A program made the translations under genes and the position numbers. Positions 7,534 through 14,133 of a stretch of 16,201 nucleotides of DNA are shown in pieces (the stretch's first letter is position 1; each line of letters starts with the position of its first letter). The notes beneath the pieces are model-generated. The model searched no databases and had not been told where the DNA came from. It was given only the letters and a program-made list of their open reading frames with translations. The stretch covers positions 1 through 16,201 of the forward strand of contig CAYZXU010000052.1 in NCBI GenBank assembly GCA_964482535.1, written 5' to 3'. Origin of the DNA: CAYZXU01 sp964482535. GTDB lineage: Bacteria > Desulfobacterota > Desulfobacteria > Desulfobacterales > BuS5.

Positions 7534-8955
7534 ATGGCACTTGAATTACGACAAAGTCTTAAGTTATCCCAACAGCTTATTATGACCCCTCAACTGCAGA
7601 TGGCCATAAAGCTTCTGCAGCTTAACAGGCTGGAACTTTTGGATACTATTACACAGGAACTTCAAGAAAATCCAATGCTGGAAGAATCGTTGGAAACAGG
7701 CAAGGATCAGCCTGTTGAAAATGAAGTTGTTGAATCCGACCCGATGCGGGAAGTTACAGTTGAAGAAAAAATCAACGATGATATTGACTGGAGCAACTAT
7801 CTTGATGAATATAGCTCTTCCGGTAAAACAACGTATGAAGCTGAAAGAAAAACCGCTCCTGATTTCGAAGCCTTTGTGGCAGGGAAGGAAACTTTAAATA
7901 AACACCTTCTGTGGCAACTGCTCATGACATCTCCAACCGAAGAAGAGAAAGAAATAGGCAGTATTATTATCGGGAATTTAACCAAAGATGGTTATCTCGA
8001 TACTTCCATAGATGAAATAGCAGCATCCAGCGGTTCCACTTTGTGCAAAGTGGAAAAGGTCCTTAGGGTTATGCAGTCCTTTGATCCCATAGGTGTTTGT
8101 GCAAGGGATCTTGAAGAATGTCTTTTGCTGCAGACCGGATATTTAGGAATTGATAATACCATTGTTGTTGAAATTATCACCAGGCATCTTAACCATCTTG
8201 AAAATAAAAATTATAAGGCAATATCCAAGGCGCTTAAAATCAGTTTTGAAAAGGTGGTTGAAGTTGTTAAGATCATACAAGAGCTTGAACCAAAACCCGG
8301 CAGACAGTTTTCAGATGAAGAGCCCCATTACATTAATCCTGATATCTTTATATATAAACTTGGTGATGAATTTATAATATTAATTAATGAAGAAGGGATA
8401 CCGAGGCTTCGAGTTAACTCTTATTATAAAAAAGCGATTGCAAGGGGCGGAAAGTTAAACGGAGATACCAAAAATTACATCCGGGAAAAAATGCGTTCTG
8501 CTGCATGGTTGATAAAGAGTGTGCAACAGCGCCAAAAAACCATTTACAGGGTAACTGAGAGTATCTTAAAATTTCAAAAAGAATTTTTTGAAAGAGGCAT
8601 AACATGCTTAAAACCAATGATTCTAAAAGATGTTGCCCAGGAAATAGGCATGCATGAATCCACAATCAGCAGGGTAACCACAAATAAATATGTCCATACT
8701 CCACAGGGAATTTTTGAACTAAAATATTTTTTTAACAGCTCAATAAATCAAATAGATGGGGAAGCAATAGCATCCATCAGTGTTAAGGAAAAAATAAAAC
8801 AGATTATTGAAAATGAAGATAAAAAAAAGCCATACAGCGACAGTAAAATTGTCAAATTTTTAAAAGAATCAAACATAAATATTGCAAGAAGGACAGTGGC
8901 CAAATATAGAGATGTACTTCATCTGCTTCCATCAAGCAAACGTAAAAACTTTTAA
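7534..8955 (+). CDS. rpoN: RNA polymerase sigma-54 factor
   Basis: 473 residues, the usual length. It directs RNA polymerase to -24/-12 promoters that need an ATP-driven enhancer-binding protein. Region I is the glutamine/leucine-rich N-terminus (LRQSLKLSQQLIMTPQLQMA through LQENPMLEE), followed by a short acidic region II (about residues 55-95), then the core-binding domain. A helix-turn-helix with MHESTISRVTTNKY is near residue 375, and the RpoN box ARRTVAKYR is at 451-459. All functional parts are intact. The start is one base after the lptB stop, without a strong ribosome-binding site, so translation is probably coupled. The targets cannot be read from this window; no convincing sigma-54 promoter was found in it. 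Confidence 0.98.
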   Translation: MALELRQSLKLSQQLIMTPQLQMAIKLLQLNRLELLDTITQELQENPMLEESLETGKDQPVENEVVESDPMREVTVEEKINDDIDWSNYLDEYSSSGKTTYEAERKTAPDFEAFVAGKETLNKHLLWQLLMTSPTEEEKEIGSIIIGNLTKDGYLDTSIDEIAASSGSTLCKVEKVLRVMQSFDPIGVCARDLEECLLLQTGYLGIDNTIVVEIITRHLNHLENKNYKAISKALKISFEKVVEVVKIIQELEPKPGRQFSDEEPHYINPDIFIYKLGDEFIILINEEGIPRLRVNSYYKKAIARGGKLNGDTKNYIREKMRSAAWLIKSVQQRQKTIYRVTESILKFQKEFFERGITCLKPMILKDVAQEIGMHESTISRVTTNKYVHTPQGIFELKYFFNSSINQIDGEAIASISVKEKIKQIIENEDKKKPYSDSKIVKFLKESNINIARRTVAKYRDVLHLLPSSKRKNF

Positions 8956-8971
8956 GGAGGTAATTTTTATG
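8954..8971 (+). promoter_or_regulatory. Strong ribosome-binding site deciding the hpf start
   Basis: AAGGAGG (8954-8960) overlaps the rpoN stop codon and lies eight bases before ATG at 8969. It fixes the hpf start there rather than at the ATG at 8882 inside rpoN, which would add 29 residues unlike any HPF. It is among the strongest ribosome-binding sites in the operon, fitting a factor that must be made in large amounts. Confidence 0.85.
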
Positions 8972-9493
8972 CAGACTTCAGTTACTTTTAAAAACCTTGA
9001 CCCTTCTGAAAATTTAAAATCATACATTTCCGGTAAACTTGACAAATTTGACAAATTTCTTGACAATCCTGCCATGGCAACGGTTGTGCTTTCCGTTGAA
9101 AAATTTCGCCATATAGCTGAAATCAACATCGTCGGTGACAGGCTTAAGATTAACGGAAAAGAAGAAACAAACGACATGTACTCATCTATGGATATGGTTC
9201 TGGATAAACTGGAAAAACAGATTAAAAAAAATAAACAAAAAACAAAAGACCACCGATCAAACTCAAAATCGAAAAAAAACAATATTGAAGACACAACTTT
9301 TTCGGATTATAGTCCCGAGGACCAGATATTTGTAAAATATATTGACTACAAACCCATGGACGTTGATGAAGCCATAGAACAGATGGATCTTACCAATCAA
9401 AATTTTATTGTTTTTACTAATGCTACAACAGACAGGGTTAATGTTATTTATGTCAGGCATGATGGCAGTTATGGCTTGATTAAGCCAAGCTGA
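8969..9493 (+). CDS. hpf: Ribosome hibernation promoting factor, long form
   Basis: 174 residues. The N-terminal domain (about 1-88, MQTSVTFKNLDPSENLKSYI to LDKLEKQIKKNK) is the fold that sits in the decoding channel of the 30S subunit. A Lys/Asn/Ser-rich linker (about 84-110) joins it to a C-terminal domain (about 117-174) with the motifs KPMDVDEAIEQM, FIVFTNATTDRVNVIYVR and DGSYGLI. That C-terminal domain is the hallmark of long HPF, which pairs two 70S ribosomes into inactive 100S particles on its own, unlike the short HPF and RMF of E. coli. It follows rpoN, as in many proteobacteria. In E. coli the homologous gene in the rpoN operon is the short form. Confidence 0.94.
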   Translation: MQTSVTFKNLDPSENLKSYISGKLDKFDKFLDNPAMATVVLSVEKFRHIAEINIVGDRLKINGKEETNDMYSSMDMVLDKLEKQIKKNKQKTKDHRSNSKSKKNNIEDTTFSDYSPEDQIFVKYIDYKPMDVDEAIEQMDLTNQNFIVFTNATTDRVNVIYVRHDGSYGLIKPS

Positions 9494-9514
9494 CATTTTA
9501 AACCCAACCATAAA

Positions 9515-9536
9515 AAAATTATAGAAGTATAATTTT
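9515..9536. repeat. AT-only inverted repeat between hpf and ptsN
   Basis: AAAATTATA, loop GAAG, TATAATTTT: a perfect 9-bp palindrome in the 71-bp spacer. It is not followed by a T run on the plus strand, so it is a poor terminator. It could be an RNA processing or stability hairpin. Its right arm contains TATAAT (9528-9533), but no -35 box lies upstream. Confidence 0.4.
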
Positions 9537-9564
9537 GTAAAAGTCCCATTAAAAGATTAAAAAA

Positions 9565-10023
9565 ATGCATATACACGATTTTTTAAATAAAGAGGCTGTG
9601 CTTGTTGACTTAAAATCACAAAACAAACAGAGTATTTTAAAAGAACTTTCCGAGCCTGTGTCCAGATCCTCAGGCATTGACCATAATGATATTTTAAAAG
9701 TGCTGATGGAAAGAGAACATCTGGGAAGCACAGGTATCGGCAATGGAATAGGCATACCCCACGGAAAGTTAAAGGCTTTAAAATCAATGGTGTTGGCTTT
9801 TGGCCTAAGCAGAAAAGGTGTTGATTTTGAATCAATGGATGGACACCCTGCACATATTTTTTTTCTGCTTTTAACGCCTGAAAATTCAGCGGGGCTTCAT
9901 TTAAAACTCCTTGCGCACATATCAAGGATTCTTAAAGATGATTCTTTCAGAAAAAGGCTGATGAATGTTTCTGATAGTGATGAAGTTATTTCTATTATAA
10001 AAGAAGAAGAAGGAACTTTTTAA
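9565..10023 (+). CDS. ptsN: PTS IIA-like nitrogen regulatory protein (EIIA-Ntr)
   Basis: 152 residues, a complete fructose/mannitol-type EIIA domain. The phosphoacceptor is H66 in GIGIPHGKL, preceded by the typical LMEREHLGSTGIGNG block; LTPENSAGLHLKLLAHISR matches the family's second conserved block. EIIA-Ntr is a regulatory rather than a sugar-transport phosphoprotein, taking phosphate from EI-Ntr through NPr and signalling nitrogen, carbon or potassium status. Its place after rpoN and hpf is classic. No PTS permease, HPr or EI gene is in the window. The start has only a weak, A-rich ribosome-binding region. Directly downstream, where rapZ is expected, only a relic remains. Confidence 0.94.
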   Translation: MHIHDFLNKEAVLVDLKSQNKQSILKELSEPVSRSSGIDHNDILKVLMEREHLGSTGIGNGIGIPHGKLKALKSMVLAFGLSRKGVDFESMDGHPAHIFFLLLTPENSAGLHLKLLAHISRILKDDSFRKRLMNVSDSDEVISIIKEEEGTF

Positions 10024-10040
10024 CTTGTATGGATAGTTAA

Positions 10041-10207
10041 TGCCGGAATCTGCTTGACTTCCTTATTGCATTATACGAAAAGGAAGGCAAATCATATTTG
10101 ACTATGGCTGTTGGATGTACAGGCGGGCGGCATCAATAATAGCCCAGGCTGTTTTTCAACATATAAAACAAAAAGTTGATATTTTACATCGTAATATCAT
10201 CAGGTGA
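10041..10207 (+). pseudogene. rapZ: Decayed rapZ (RNase adapter / nucleotide-binding protein), C-terminal remnant only
   Basis: From 10044 the frame reads RNLLDFLIALYEKEGKSYL, TMAV, then GCTGGRH, followed by a glutamine codon and stops at 10137 and 10140. GCTGGRH normally continues RSV and then an I-A motif in RapZ. After a shift of frame, 10136-10207 reads IIAQAVFQHIKQKV and DILHRNIIR followed by TGA, which aligns with the end of RapZ. The simplest explanation is a 7-base deletion removing most of the RSV codons. The N-terminal P-loop half, roughly 230 residues, is gone: only 17 bp separate the ptsN stop from the relic. RapZ usually lies between ptsN and a PTS gene in proteobacteria, which supports the identity. 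A sequencing or assembly error could explain the small shift but hardly the large loss. Confidence 0.85.
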
Positions 10208-10238
10208 AGAAGCCTTAAACTAAAGAGGAACTGTTTAC

Positions 10239-10652
10239 ATGTCAGGAATCCTTATAGTAACACATAGTCAGCTCGGTCATGCATTGATTGATGCCGCTGT
10301 ATTTATTTTAGGCTACAGGCCGGAGAATATATTACCCGTATCAATCAATTTGAATGAAAAAGTGGATAAACTGCGCAGCAAAATTGAATCAGGGATAAAA
10401 GAAGTCGGAAAAGATAATAAAGTATTAATTCTTACAGACATGTTCGGAGGCACCCCATCAAATTTAAGTTATTCCTTTCTGGAAGAGGGACGTATTGAAG
10501 TTCTGTCAGGAGTTAATCTCCCTGTTCTTATTAAAGCAGTTAAGGACAGAGAGAGTATGGAGCTTGACGAACTTGCTGTCAGCCTTGAAGCTTTTGGGAA
10601 AAAGAGCATATCTCTTGCCAGCGGAATATTAAAGGGAAATAAACGGGCATAG
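10239..10652 (+). CDS. PTS mannose-family EIIA domain protein
   Basis: 137 residues, a single complete EIIA(Man)-type domain with no EIIB part. The phosphoacceptor is H9 in VTHSQLG, and the companion D67 lies in LTDMFGGTPSN, the family's most conserved block. Stand-alone proteins of this type in deltaproteobacteria are found beside ptsN and rapZ, often followed by HPr and EI, and are thought to regulate rather than transport sugar. Here neither HPr nor EI follows; the next gene is gap after 92 bp. The ribosome-binding site AAAGAGGAA (10222-10230) is well placed. It is probably still part of the rpoN operon, reading through the rapZ relic. Confidence 0.9.
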   Translation: MSGILIVTHSQLGHALIDAAVFILGYRPENILPVSINLNEKVDKLRSKIESGIKEVGKDNKVLILTDMFGGTPSNLSYSFLEEGRIEVLSGVNLPVLIKAVKDRESMELDELAVSLEAFGKKSISLASGILKGNKRA

Positions 10653-10744
10653 ATTTTTGTTTTTTACGAGTTTATTATTATTCAAAAAAACCGGTAAATA
10701 TAATCCAGCTATAAAATCTTTGAAAAATAATACAGGGAGGCGTT

Positions 10745-11749
10745 ATGAGCATTAAAATTGGCATAAACGGTTTTGGCAGAATAGGACGAGTTGTTTTAAG
10801 AGCTGCTCTGAATAATCCTGAAGTGGAAGTTGCAGGCATTAACGATCTTATGGATGCATCCACAATGGCTTATCTTTTACAGTACGATTCCGTACACGGT
10901 AAACTTGATGCTGAGGTTAAAGCTGGAAAGGACGTAATTGAGGTCGGGGGAAAAGCAATTCCTATTTCATCCCATAAAGATCCTGCGCAGATAGGCTGGA
11001 AAAAGATAGGCGTTGATATTGTTGCTGAGTGTACAGGACTCTTTCGTGACCGTGAAAGTGCATCAAAACATATTGATGCCGGTGCTGCCAAGGTGATTAT
11101 TTCCGCTCCTGCACAAGATCCTGATATTACAATAGTTATGGGCATAAACTCAGATCAGTATGATGCGTCCAGGCATAATATTATTTCCAATGCTTCATGC
11201 ACAACCAACTGCCTGGCTCCTGTTGCAAAAGTACTTCTCGATAACTTCGGGATTAAACAGGGACTTATGACAACAATACATTCATATACAGGCGACCAGC
11301 GTCTTCTTGATTTTCCCCATAAAGATCTTCGCAGAGCAAGGGCTGCGGCATTATCAATGATACCAACAACAACAGGTGCCGCAAAAGCCGTGGCTCTGGT
11401 ACTGCCGGAGCTGGCAGGCAAACTGAATGGCCTGGCCATGAGGGTGCCGACTCCAAATGTATCTATTGTAGATTTAGTGGTTACAATTAATAAATCAGGA
11501 ATAACTGCAGCAGATGTAAACGAAGCTGTTAAAGATGCCTCAGAAGGTTCTCTCGCAGGTATTTTAGGCTATAATGACGCTCCTTTAGTTTCTACGGATT
11601 TTAACGGCGACCCTTTATCTTCTATTTTTGATGCGCCGACAACATATGTTATTAATGATATGGTCAAGGTTCTTTCATGGTACGATAACGAAACAGGATA
11701 CTCAAACAGACTCGTTGAGCTTGCTGCAATGATAGGAAAAGGGAGGTAA
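10745..11749 (+). CDS. gap: Glyceraldehyde-3-phosphate dehydrogenase, NAD type
   Basis: 334 residues, full length. It interconverts glyceraldehyde 3-phosphate and 1,3-bisphosphoglycerate in glycolysis and gluconeogenesis. The Rossmann start GINGFGRIGRVV, catalytic C152 in SNASCTTNCLAP and H179 in TTIHSYTGDQ are all present, as are the RLLDFPHKDLRRAR and WYDNETGYSNR blocks. Asp in the INDLMD segment (D34) after the second strand favours NAD over NADP. The ribosome-binding site AGGGAGG (10734-10740) is strong. A TATAAT-like box (10699-10704) upstream has no convincing -35. The gene's last codons, GGG AGG, double as the ribosome-binding site of tpiA. Phosphoglycerate kinase, often placed between gap and tpiA, is absent. 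Confidence 0.97.
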   Translation: MSIKIGINGFGRIGRVVLRAALNNPEVEVAGINDLMDASTMAYLLQYDSVHGKLDAEVKAGKDVIEVGGKAIPISSHKDPAQIGWKKIGVDIVAECTGLFRDRESASKHIDAGAAKVIISAPAQDPDITIVMGINSDQYDASRHNIISNASCTTNCLAPVAKVLLDNFGIKQGLMTTIHSYTGDQRLLDFPHKDLRRARAAALSMIPTTTGAAKAVALVLPELAGKLNGLAMRVPTPNVSIVDLVVTINKSGITAADVNEAVKDASEGSLAGILGYNDAPLVSTDFNGDPLSSIFDAPTTYVINDMVKVLSWYDNETGYSNRLVELAAMIGKGR

Positions 11750-11756
11750 AAATCCC

Positions 11757-12518
11757 ATGGAAAAACGGAGGCCTCTAATTGCAGGCAACTGGAAGATGTT
11801 TAAAACATGTTCCCAGGCAATGGATACTGCAGCTATTCTGGTCAATCTGACCAAAGACGTTACAGAAACAGATATAATGATTGCTCCCACATTTACAGCT
11901 CTTTGGCCTGTTGCAGATATCGTAAAGGAAAGTAATGTTTCCCTTGGTGCTCAAAATCTTTTCTGGGAAAAAGAAGGTGCATATACCGGTGAAATTTCCT
12001 CCTCAATGCTGGTTTCTGCGGGCTGCAGATATGTAATCATCGGGCACTCGGAGCGAAGACAGATCTTTGGAGAAACCGATGAATCAGTCAATAAAAAAAT
12101 CAAGGCTGCTTTAAAGGACAAGTTATTGCCTGTTTTATGCATTGGAGAAACCGAAGAGGAACGTAAATCGGAAAATACATTTATTATTCTTGACAAACAG
12201 GTTAAAAAGGGGCTAAAAGGTTTTTCTTCAGACGAACTATTATCGTCTTGCCTTGTAGTAGCGTATGAGCCTGTTTGGGCAATAGGCACCGGCAAAACAG
12301 CCACAAAAGATCAGGCTCAGGAAGTGCATCTTTATATAAGATCGCTGCTGGAAAAACAATTTGGTAGTGCCCTTGCCGAATCTACAAGAATTTTGTATGG
12401 GGGCAGCGTAAAACCGAATAATATTTTGGAGCTTATGGAAATGCCGGATGTGGATGGGGCCCTTGTTGGAGGCGCAAGCCTGGATGCTAAAACTTTTAGT
12501 CAAATAATTCATTATTAA
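11757..12518 (+). CDS. tpiA: Triosephosphate isomerase
   Basis: 253 residues, normal for this cytosolic TIM-barrel dimer that interconverts dihydroxyacetone phosphate and glyceraldehyde 3-phosphate. Catalytic residues are N11 and K13 (GNWKMFK), H97 (VIIGHSERR) and E171 (AYEPVWAIGTG, followed by the flexible loop 6). Phosphate-binding glycines lie in LYGGSVKP and LVGGASLD. The ATG sits seven bases after the gap stop and uses GGGAGG (11741-11746), within the gap coding sequence, as its ribosome-binding site, so the two are co-transcribed and probably co-regulated. It is followed two bases later by secG. Confidence 0.97.
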   Translation: MEKRRPLIAGNWKMFKTCSQAMDTAAILVNLTKDVTETDIMIAPTFTALWPVADIVKESNVSLGAQNLFWEKEGAYTGEISSSMLVSAGCRYVIIGHSERRQIFGETDESVNKKIKAALKDKLLPVLCIGETEEERKSENTFIILDKQVKKGLKGFSSDELLSSCLVVAYEPVWAIGTGKTATKDQAQEVHLYIRSLLEKQFGSALAESTRILYGGSVKPNNILELMEMPDVDGALVGGASLDAKTFSQIIHY

Positions 12519-12520
12519 AT

Positions 12521-12943
12521 ATGCTTTCAATTTTAATTATAGTACATGTTGTTGTATGTATCGCCCTGATTATGATTGTTCTGTTACAAACAGGAAAAGG
12601 GGCGGATATGGGGGCTGCCTTCGGAGGCGGATCAAGTAATACCCTGTTCGGAGCCAGCGGTGCTTCCACTTTTCTTACCAAAGCTACAACTGTTGCGGCA
12701 ATTATATTTATGCTGACCTCTCTTAGTCTTGCCTATATGTCAAACACCAGGTCTGAAAAGTCTCTTGTACTTGATAAGAAAACTCCTGTGGAGAGCAAAT
12801 CCTCAACAACTGATAAAACTACCGGCGAAAATATGAATAAAGCCACAATCCCTCAAGAAAAGTCTGAAAAATCTCAGGCATCAACACCAGCAGGGGTTGA
12901 CAAGGCTGAAACTTCTACTGATAAATCTGATGGGAATGAGTAG
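12521..12943 (+). CDS. secG: Protein-export translocase subunit SecG
   Basis: 140 residues. The first about 75 form the SecG core: two transmembrane helices (about 3-23 and 53-72) joined by the conserved glycine-rich loop LLQTGKGADMGAAFGGGSS and NTLFGASGA. SecG joins SecY and SecE in the inner-membrane channel and stimulates SecA-driven export. The remaining about 65 residues are a hydrophilic, low-complexity tail rich in Lys, Ser, Thr and Glu. Many SecG proteins have such a tail, but it makes this one longer than E. coli SecG (110). The start follows the tpiA stop by two bases without an obvious ribosome-binding site. A leucine tRNA follows 14 bases after the stop. Confidence 0.94.
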   Translation: MLSILIIVHVVVCIALIMIVLLQTGKGADMGAAFGGGSSNTLFGASGASTFLTKATTVAAIIFMLTSLSLAYMSNTRSEKSLVLDKKTPVESKSSTTDKTTGENMNKATIPQEKSEKSQASTPAGVDKAETSTDKSDGNE

Positions 12944-12957
12944 AAAATAATTTTTGT

Positions 12958-13044
12958 GCCGAAGTGGTGGAATTTGGTAGACACGCTATCTTGAGGGGGT
13001 AGTGAGTTACGCTCGTGCCGGTTCAAGTCCGGCCTTCGGCACCA
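12958..13044 (+). tRNA. tRNA-Leu (anticodon GAG)
   Basis: 87 bases including an encoded CCA end. Acceptor stem GCCGAAG (12958-12964) pairs with CTTCGGC (13034-13040), and the discriminator is A. The D arm is GTG/CAC with GG in the loop. The anticodon stem CTATC (12986-12990) pairs with GGTAG (one T-G pair), and the anticodon GAG is at 12993-12995 after T33. A long variable arm (about 13003-13016, GAG/CTC stem) marks it as class II. The T arm GCCGG TTCAAGT CCGGC (13017-13033) is perfect. It reads CUC and CUU leucine codons. No separate promoter is evident, so it is probably processed from the secG transcript. Confidence 0.97.
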
Positions 13045-13057
13045 TCCATAAAGAATT

Positions 13058-13088
13058 AGCCACAATTTTAACAAGTTGTGGCTTTTTT
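13058..13088 (+). terminator. Intrinsic terminator after the gap-tpiA-secG-tRNA unit
   Basis: AGCCACAA (13058-13065), a 10-base loop, then TTGTGGCT (13076-13083) form a perfect 8-bp stem running directly into six T (13083-13088) and more T after one A. It starts 14 bases after the tRNA CCA end. It points to the plus strand; the reverse orientation lacks a good T run, so it probably does not also stop the convergent asnB operon. Confidence 0.9.
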
Positions 13089-13195
13089 ATTTTGGCAGTT
13101 TGCGAATTATTAAAGTGATTTACACCCCTTCGGTTACTGCTTGAAATAAACAGAAATTTTATGGTTGTAAAATTAGATTTTCAGCTATTCTATGG

Positions 13196-14116
13196 TCAAA
13201 TCTGTTCATTTATGCCGATAAATTTTGTCAATAATTTTTCAAAGCCACTTCTGGTAATGCTGTCCGGAGTCCTGAGCTCAAATGTTGGACCCTTAATATT
13301 AAGACGCACGTCAGTGAATATTGTTGTCAGATGATACAGGAATTTATCAAAACCAGTGTCCTGTTTTTTAAAAAAAGGAATTTTTTCATCCAGCATATCG
13401 GCAGAAACTGTGACCCTGACTATTTCCCGGATTACCTGTTCAGGTGAAGAATTTTTATCTATGCCTTTAAAAGGAAGACCGCAGCGGCAGGGATCAGTAT
13501 TATTCCATATCGCCCTGCGCTTTGCCGTCATTTTAAAATCATCTGATTTAGCCATTGCACATAGATTTAAAAAAAGGGGTACGATTTCCTCTGCAAAGCG
13601 AATGAGTACATGAAAGTGGATGGAAGCTGTACCTTTCATCATTTCACGACCGAGGGTTCCGCTTTCAGACATTCGCTGGTGGAGTTTTATGTAGCGTTTT
13701 TCCGTAAGGCACAGGGGTGAATTCTTCCGATCCGGTATATATCCTGTGGTGATATAATCTATCCCAAGCTTCTGTTTTATATTAAAATTTGTCTGTTCAA
13801 TCATCAAAAGCATCCTGTCTAATTTGTCATGCTCATCAGGCAAAAGAGGGCTGCTGTGGTATTCTATCTGCCCCCCGGGTTCAAATGCAATATAAACACC
13901 GGATGAATTCATGAAGATGCCATTCTTCCTTAAAAAGCCGCACTCAGGCAGAAAAGAGTAAAGCTTCTCCATAATCTCAAGGTTCAAAGGAGCGGATGGT
14001 ATAAATTCATACTCAAAGCCGTATGTCCTTGGGCCTGGGGGCGCTTTATCCAAAATGAGGGTCAGGAGCTTGTCAGCATGTGCATGGATAAGTTTGTTCA
14101 ATGTATCAGGGTTCAT
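13196..14116 (-). CDS. Short GCS2-like carboxylate-amine ligase (glutamate-cysteine ligase family)
   Basis: 306 residues from the preferred ATG at 14116. Blocks match the GCS2 superfamily of ATP-dependent gamma-glutamyl ligases: YGFEYEF (E35, E37), AFEPGGQIEYHSSP (E79, Q83, E85), GREMMKGTASIHFHV, a WNNTDPCRCGLPF segment and a C-terminal HLTTIFTDVRL with FELRTPDS. Such enzymes activate a carboxylate as acyl phosphate and join it to an amine. Classical bacterial or plant-type members are about 400-450 residues, so this is a compact variant and its substrates are unknown. The ATG is chosen because AAGGTTGGA, overlapping the upstream asnB stop, precedes it; frames starting at 14146 or 14200 would overlap asnB and have no good ribosome-binding site. 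The gap to the asnB stop is 13 bp, so the two are surely one operon. Confidence 0.72.
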   Translation of the reverse strand: MNPDTLNKLIHAHADKLLTLILDKAPPGPRTYGFEYEFIPSAPLNLEIMEKLYSFLPECGFLRKNGIFMNSSGVYIAFEPGGQIEYHSSPLLPDEHDKLDRMLLMIEQTNFNIKQKLGIDYITTGYIPDRKNSPLCLTEKRYIKLHQRMSESGTLGREMMKGTASIHFHVLIRFAEEIVPLFLNLCAMAKSDDFKMTAKRRAIWNNTDPCRCGLPFKGIDKNSSPEQVIREIVRVTVSADMLDEKIPFFKKQDTGFDKFLYHLTTIFTDVRLNIKGPTFELRTPDSITRSGFEKLLTKFIGINEQI

Positions 14117-14133
14117 TATAAATCCAACCTTAG
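14114..14133 (-). promoter_or_regulatory. Ribosome-binding site overlapping the asnB stop, deciding the ligase start
   Basis: On the minus strand TAAGGTTGGA contains the asnB TAA and a Shine-Dalgarno-like AAGG...GGA just before ATG at 14116-14114. This favours translational coupling and the shorter ligase start. Confidence 0.5.

Noticed and set aside
7535..7552. TGGCAC at the rpoN start codon looks like the -24 element of a sigma-54 promoter, suggesting autoregulation.
   Set aside because: The -12 position reads AC instead of the nearly invariant GC, and the site lies within coding sequence for the rpoN N-terminus.
8882..8968. N-terminal extension of HPF starting at an ATG inside rpoN.
   Set aside because: The extra 29 residues are the out-of-frame shadow of the RpoN box region, and the strong ribosome-binding site points to ATG at 8969.
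10653..10744. Possible promoter for gap with TATAAT at 10699-10704 and TATAAA at 10710-10715.
   Set aside because: Neither box has a recognisable -35 at normal spacing, and AT-rich spacers here yield such hexamers by chance; the gene may have its own promoter, but it cannot be placed.
12874..13074. Minus-strand frame across the tRNA containing RRPDLNRHERNSLPP.
   Set aside because: This is the well-known false protein produced by translating the reverse complement of a leucine or serine tRNA.
13090..13195. Search for a minus-strand terminator after the asnB-ligase pair.
   Set aside because: No stem followed by a T run on that strand was found; the region holds only weak, AT-rich repeats.
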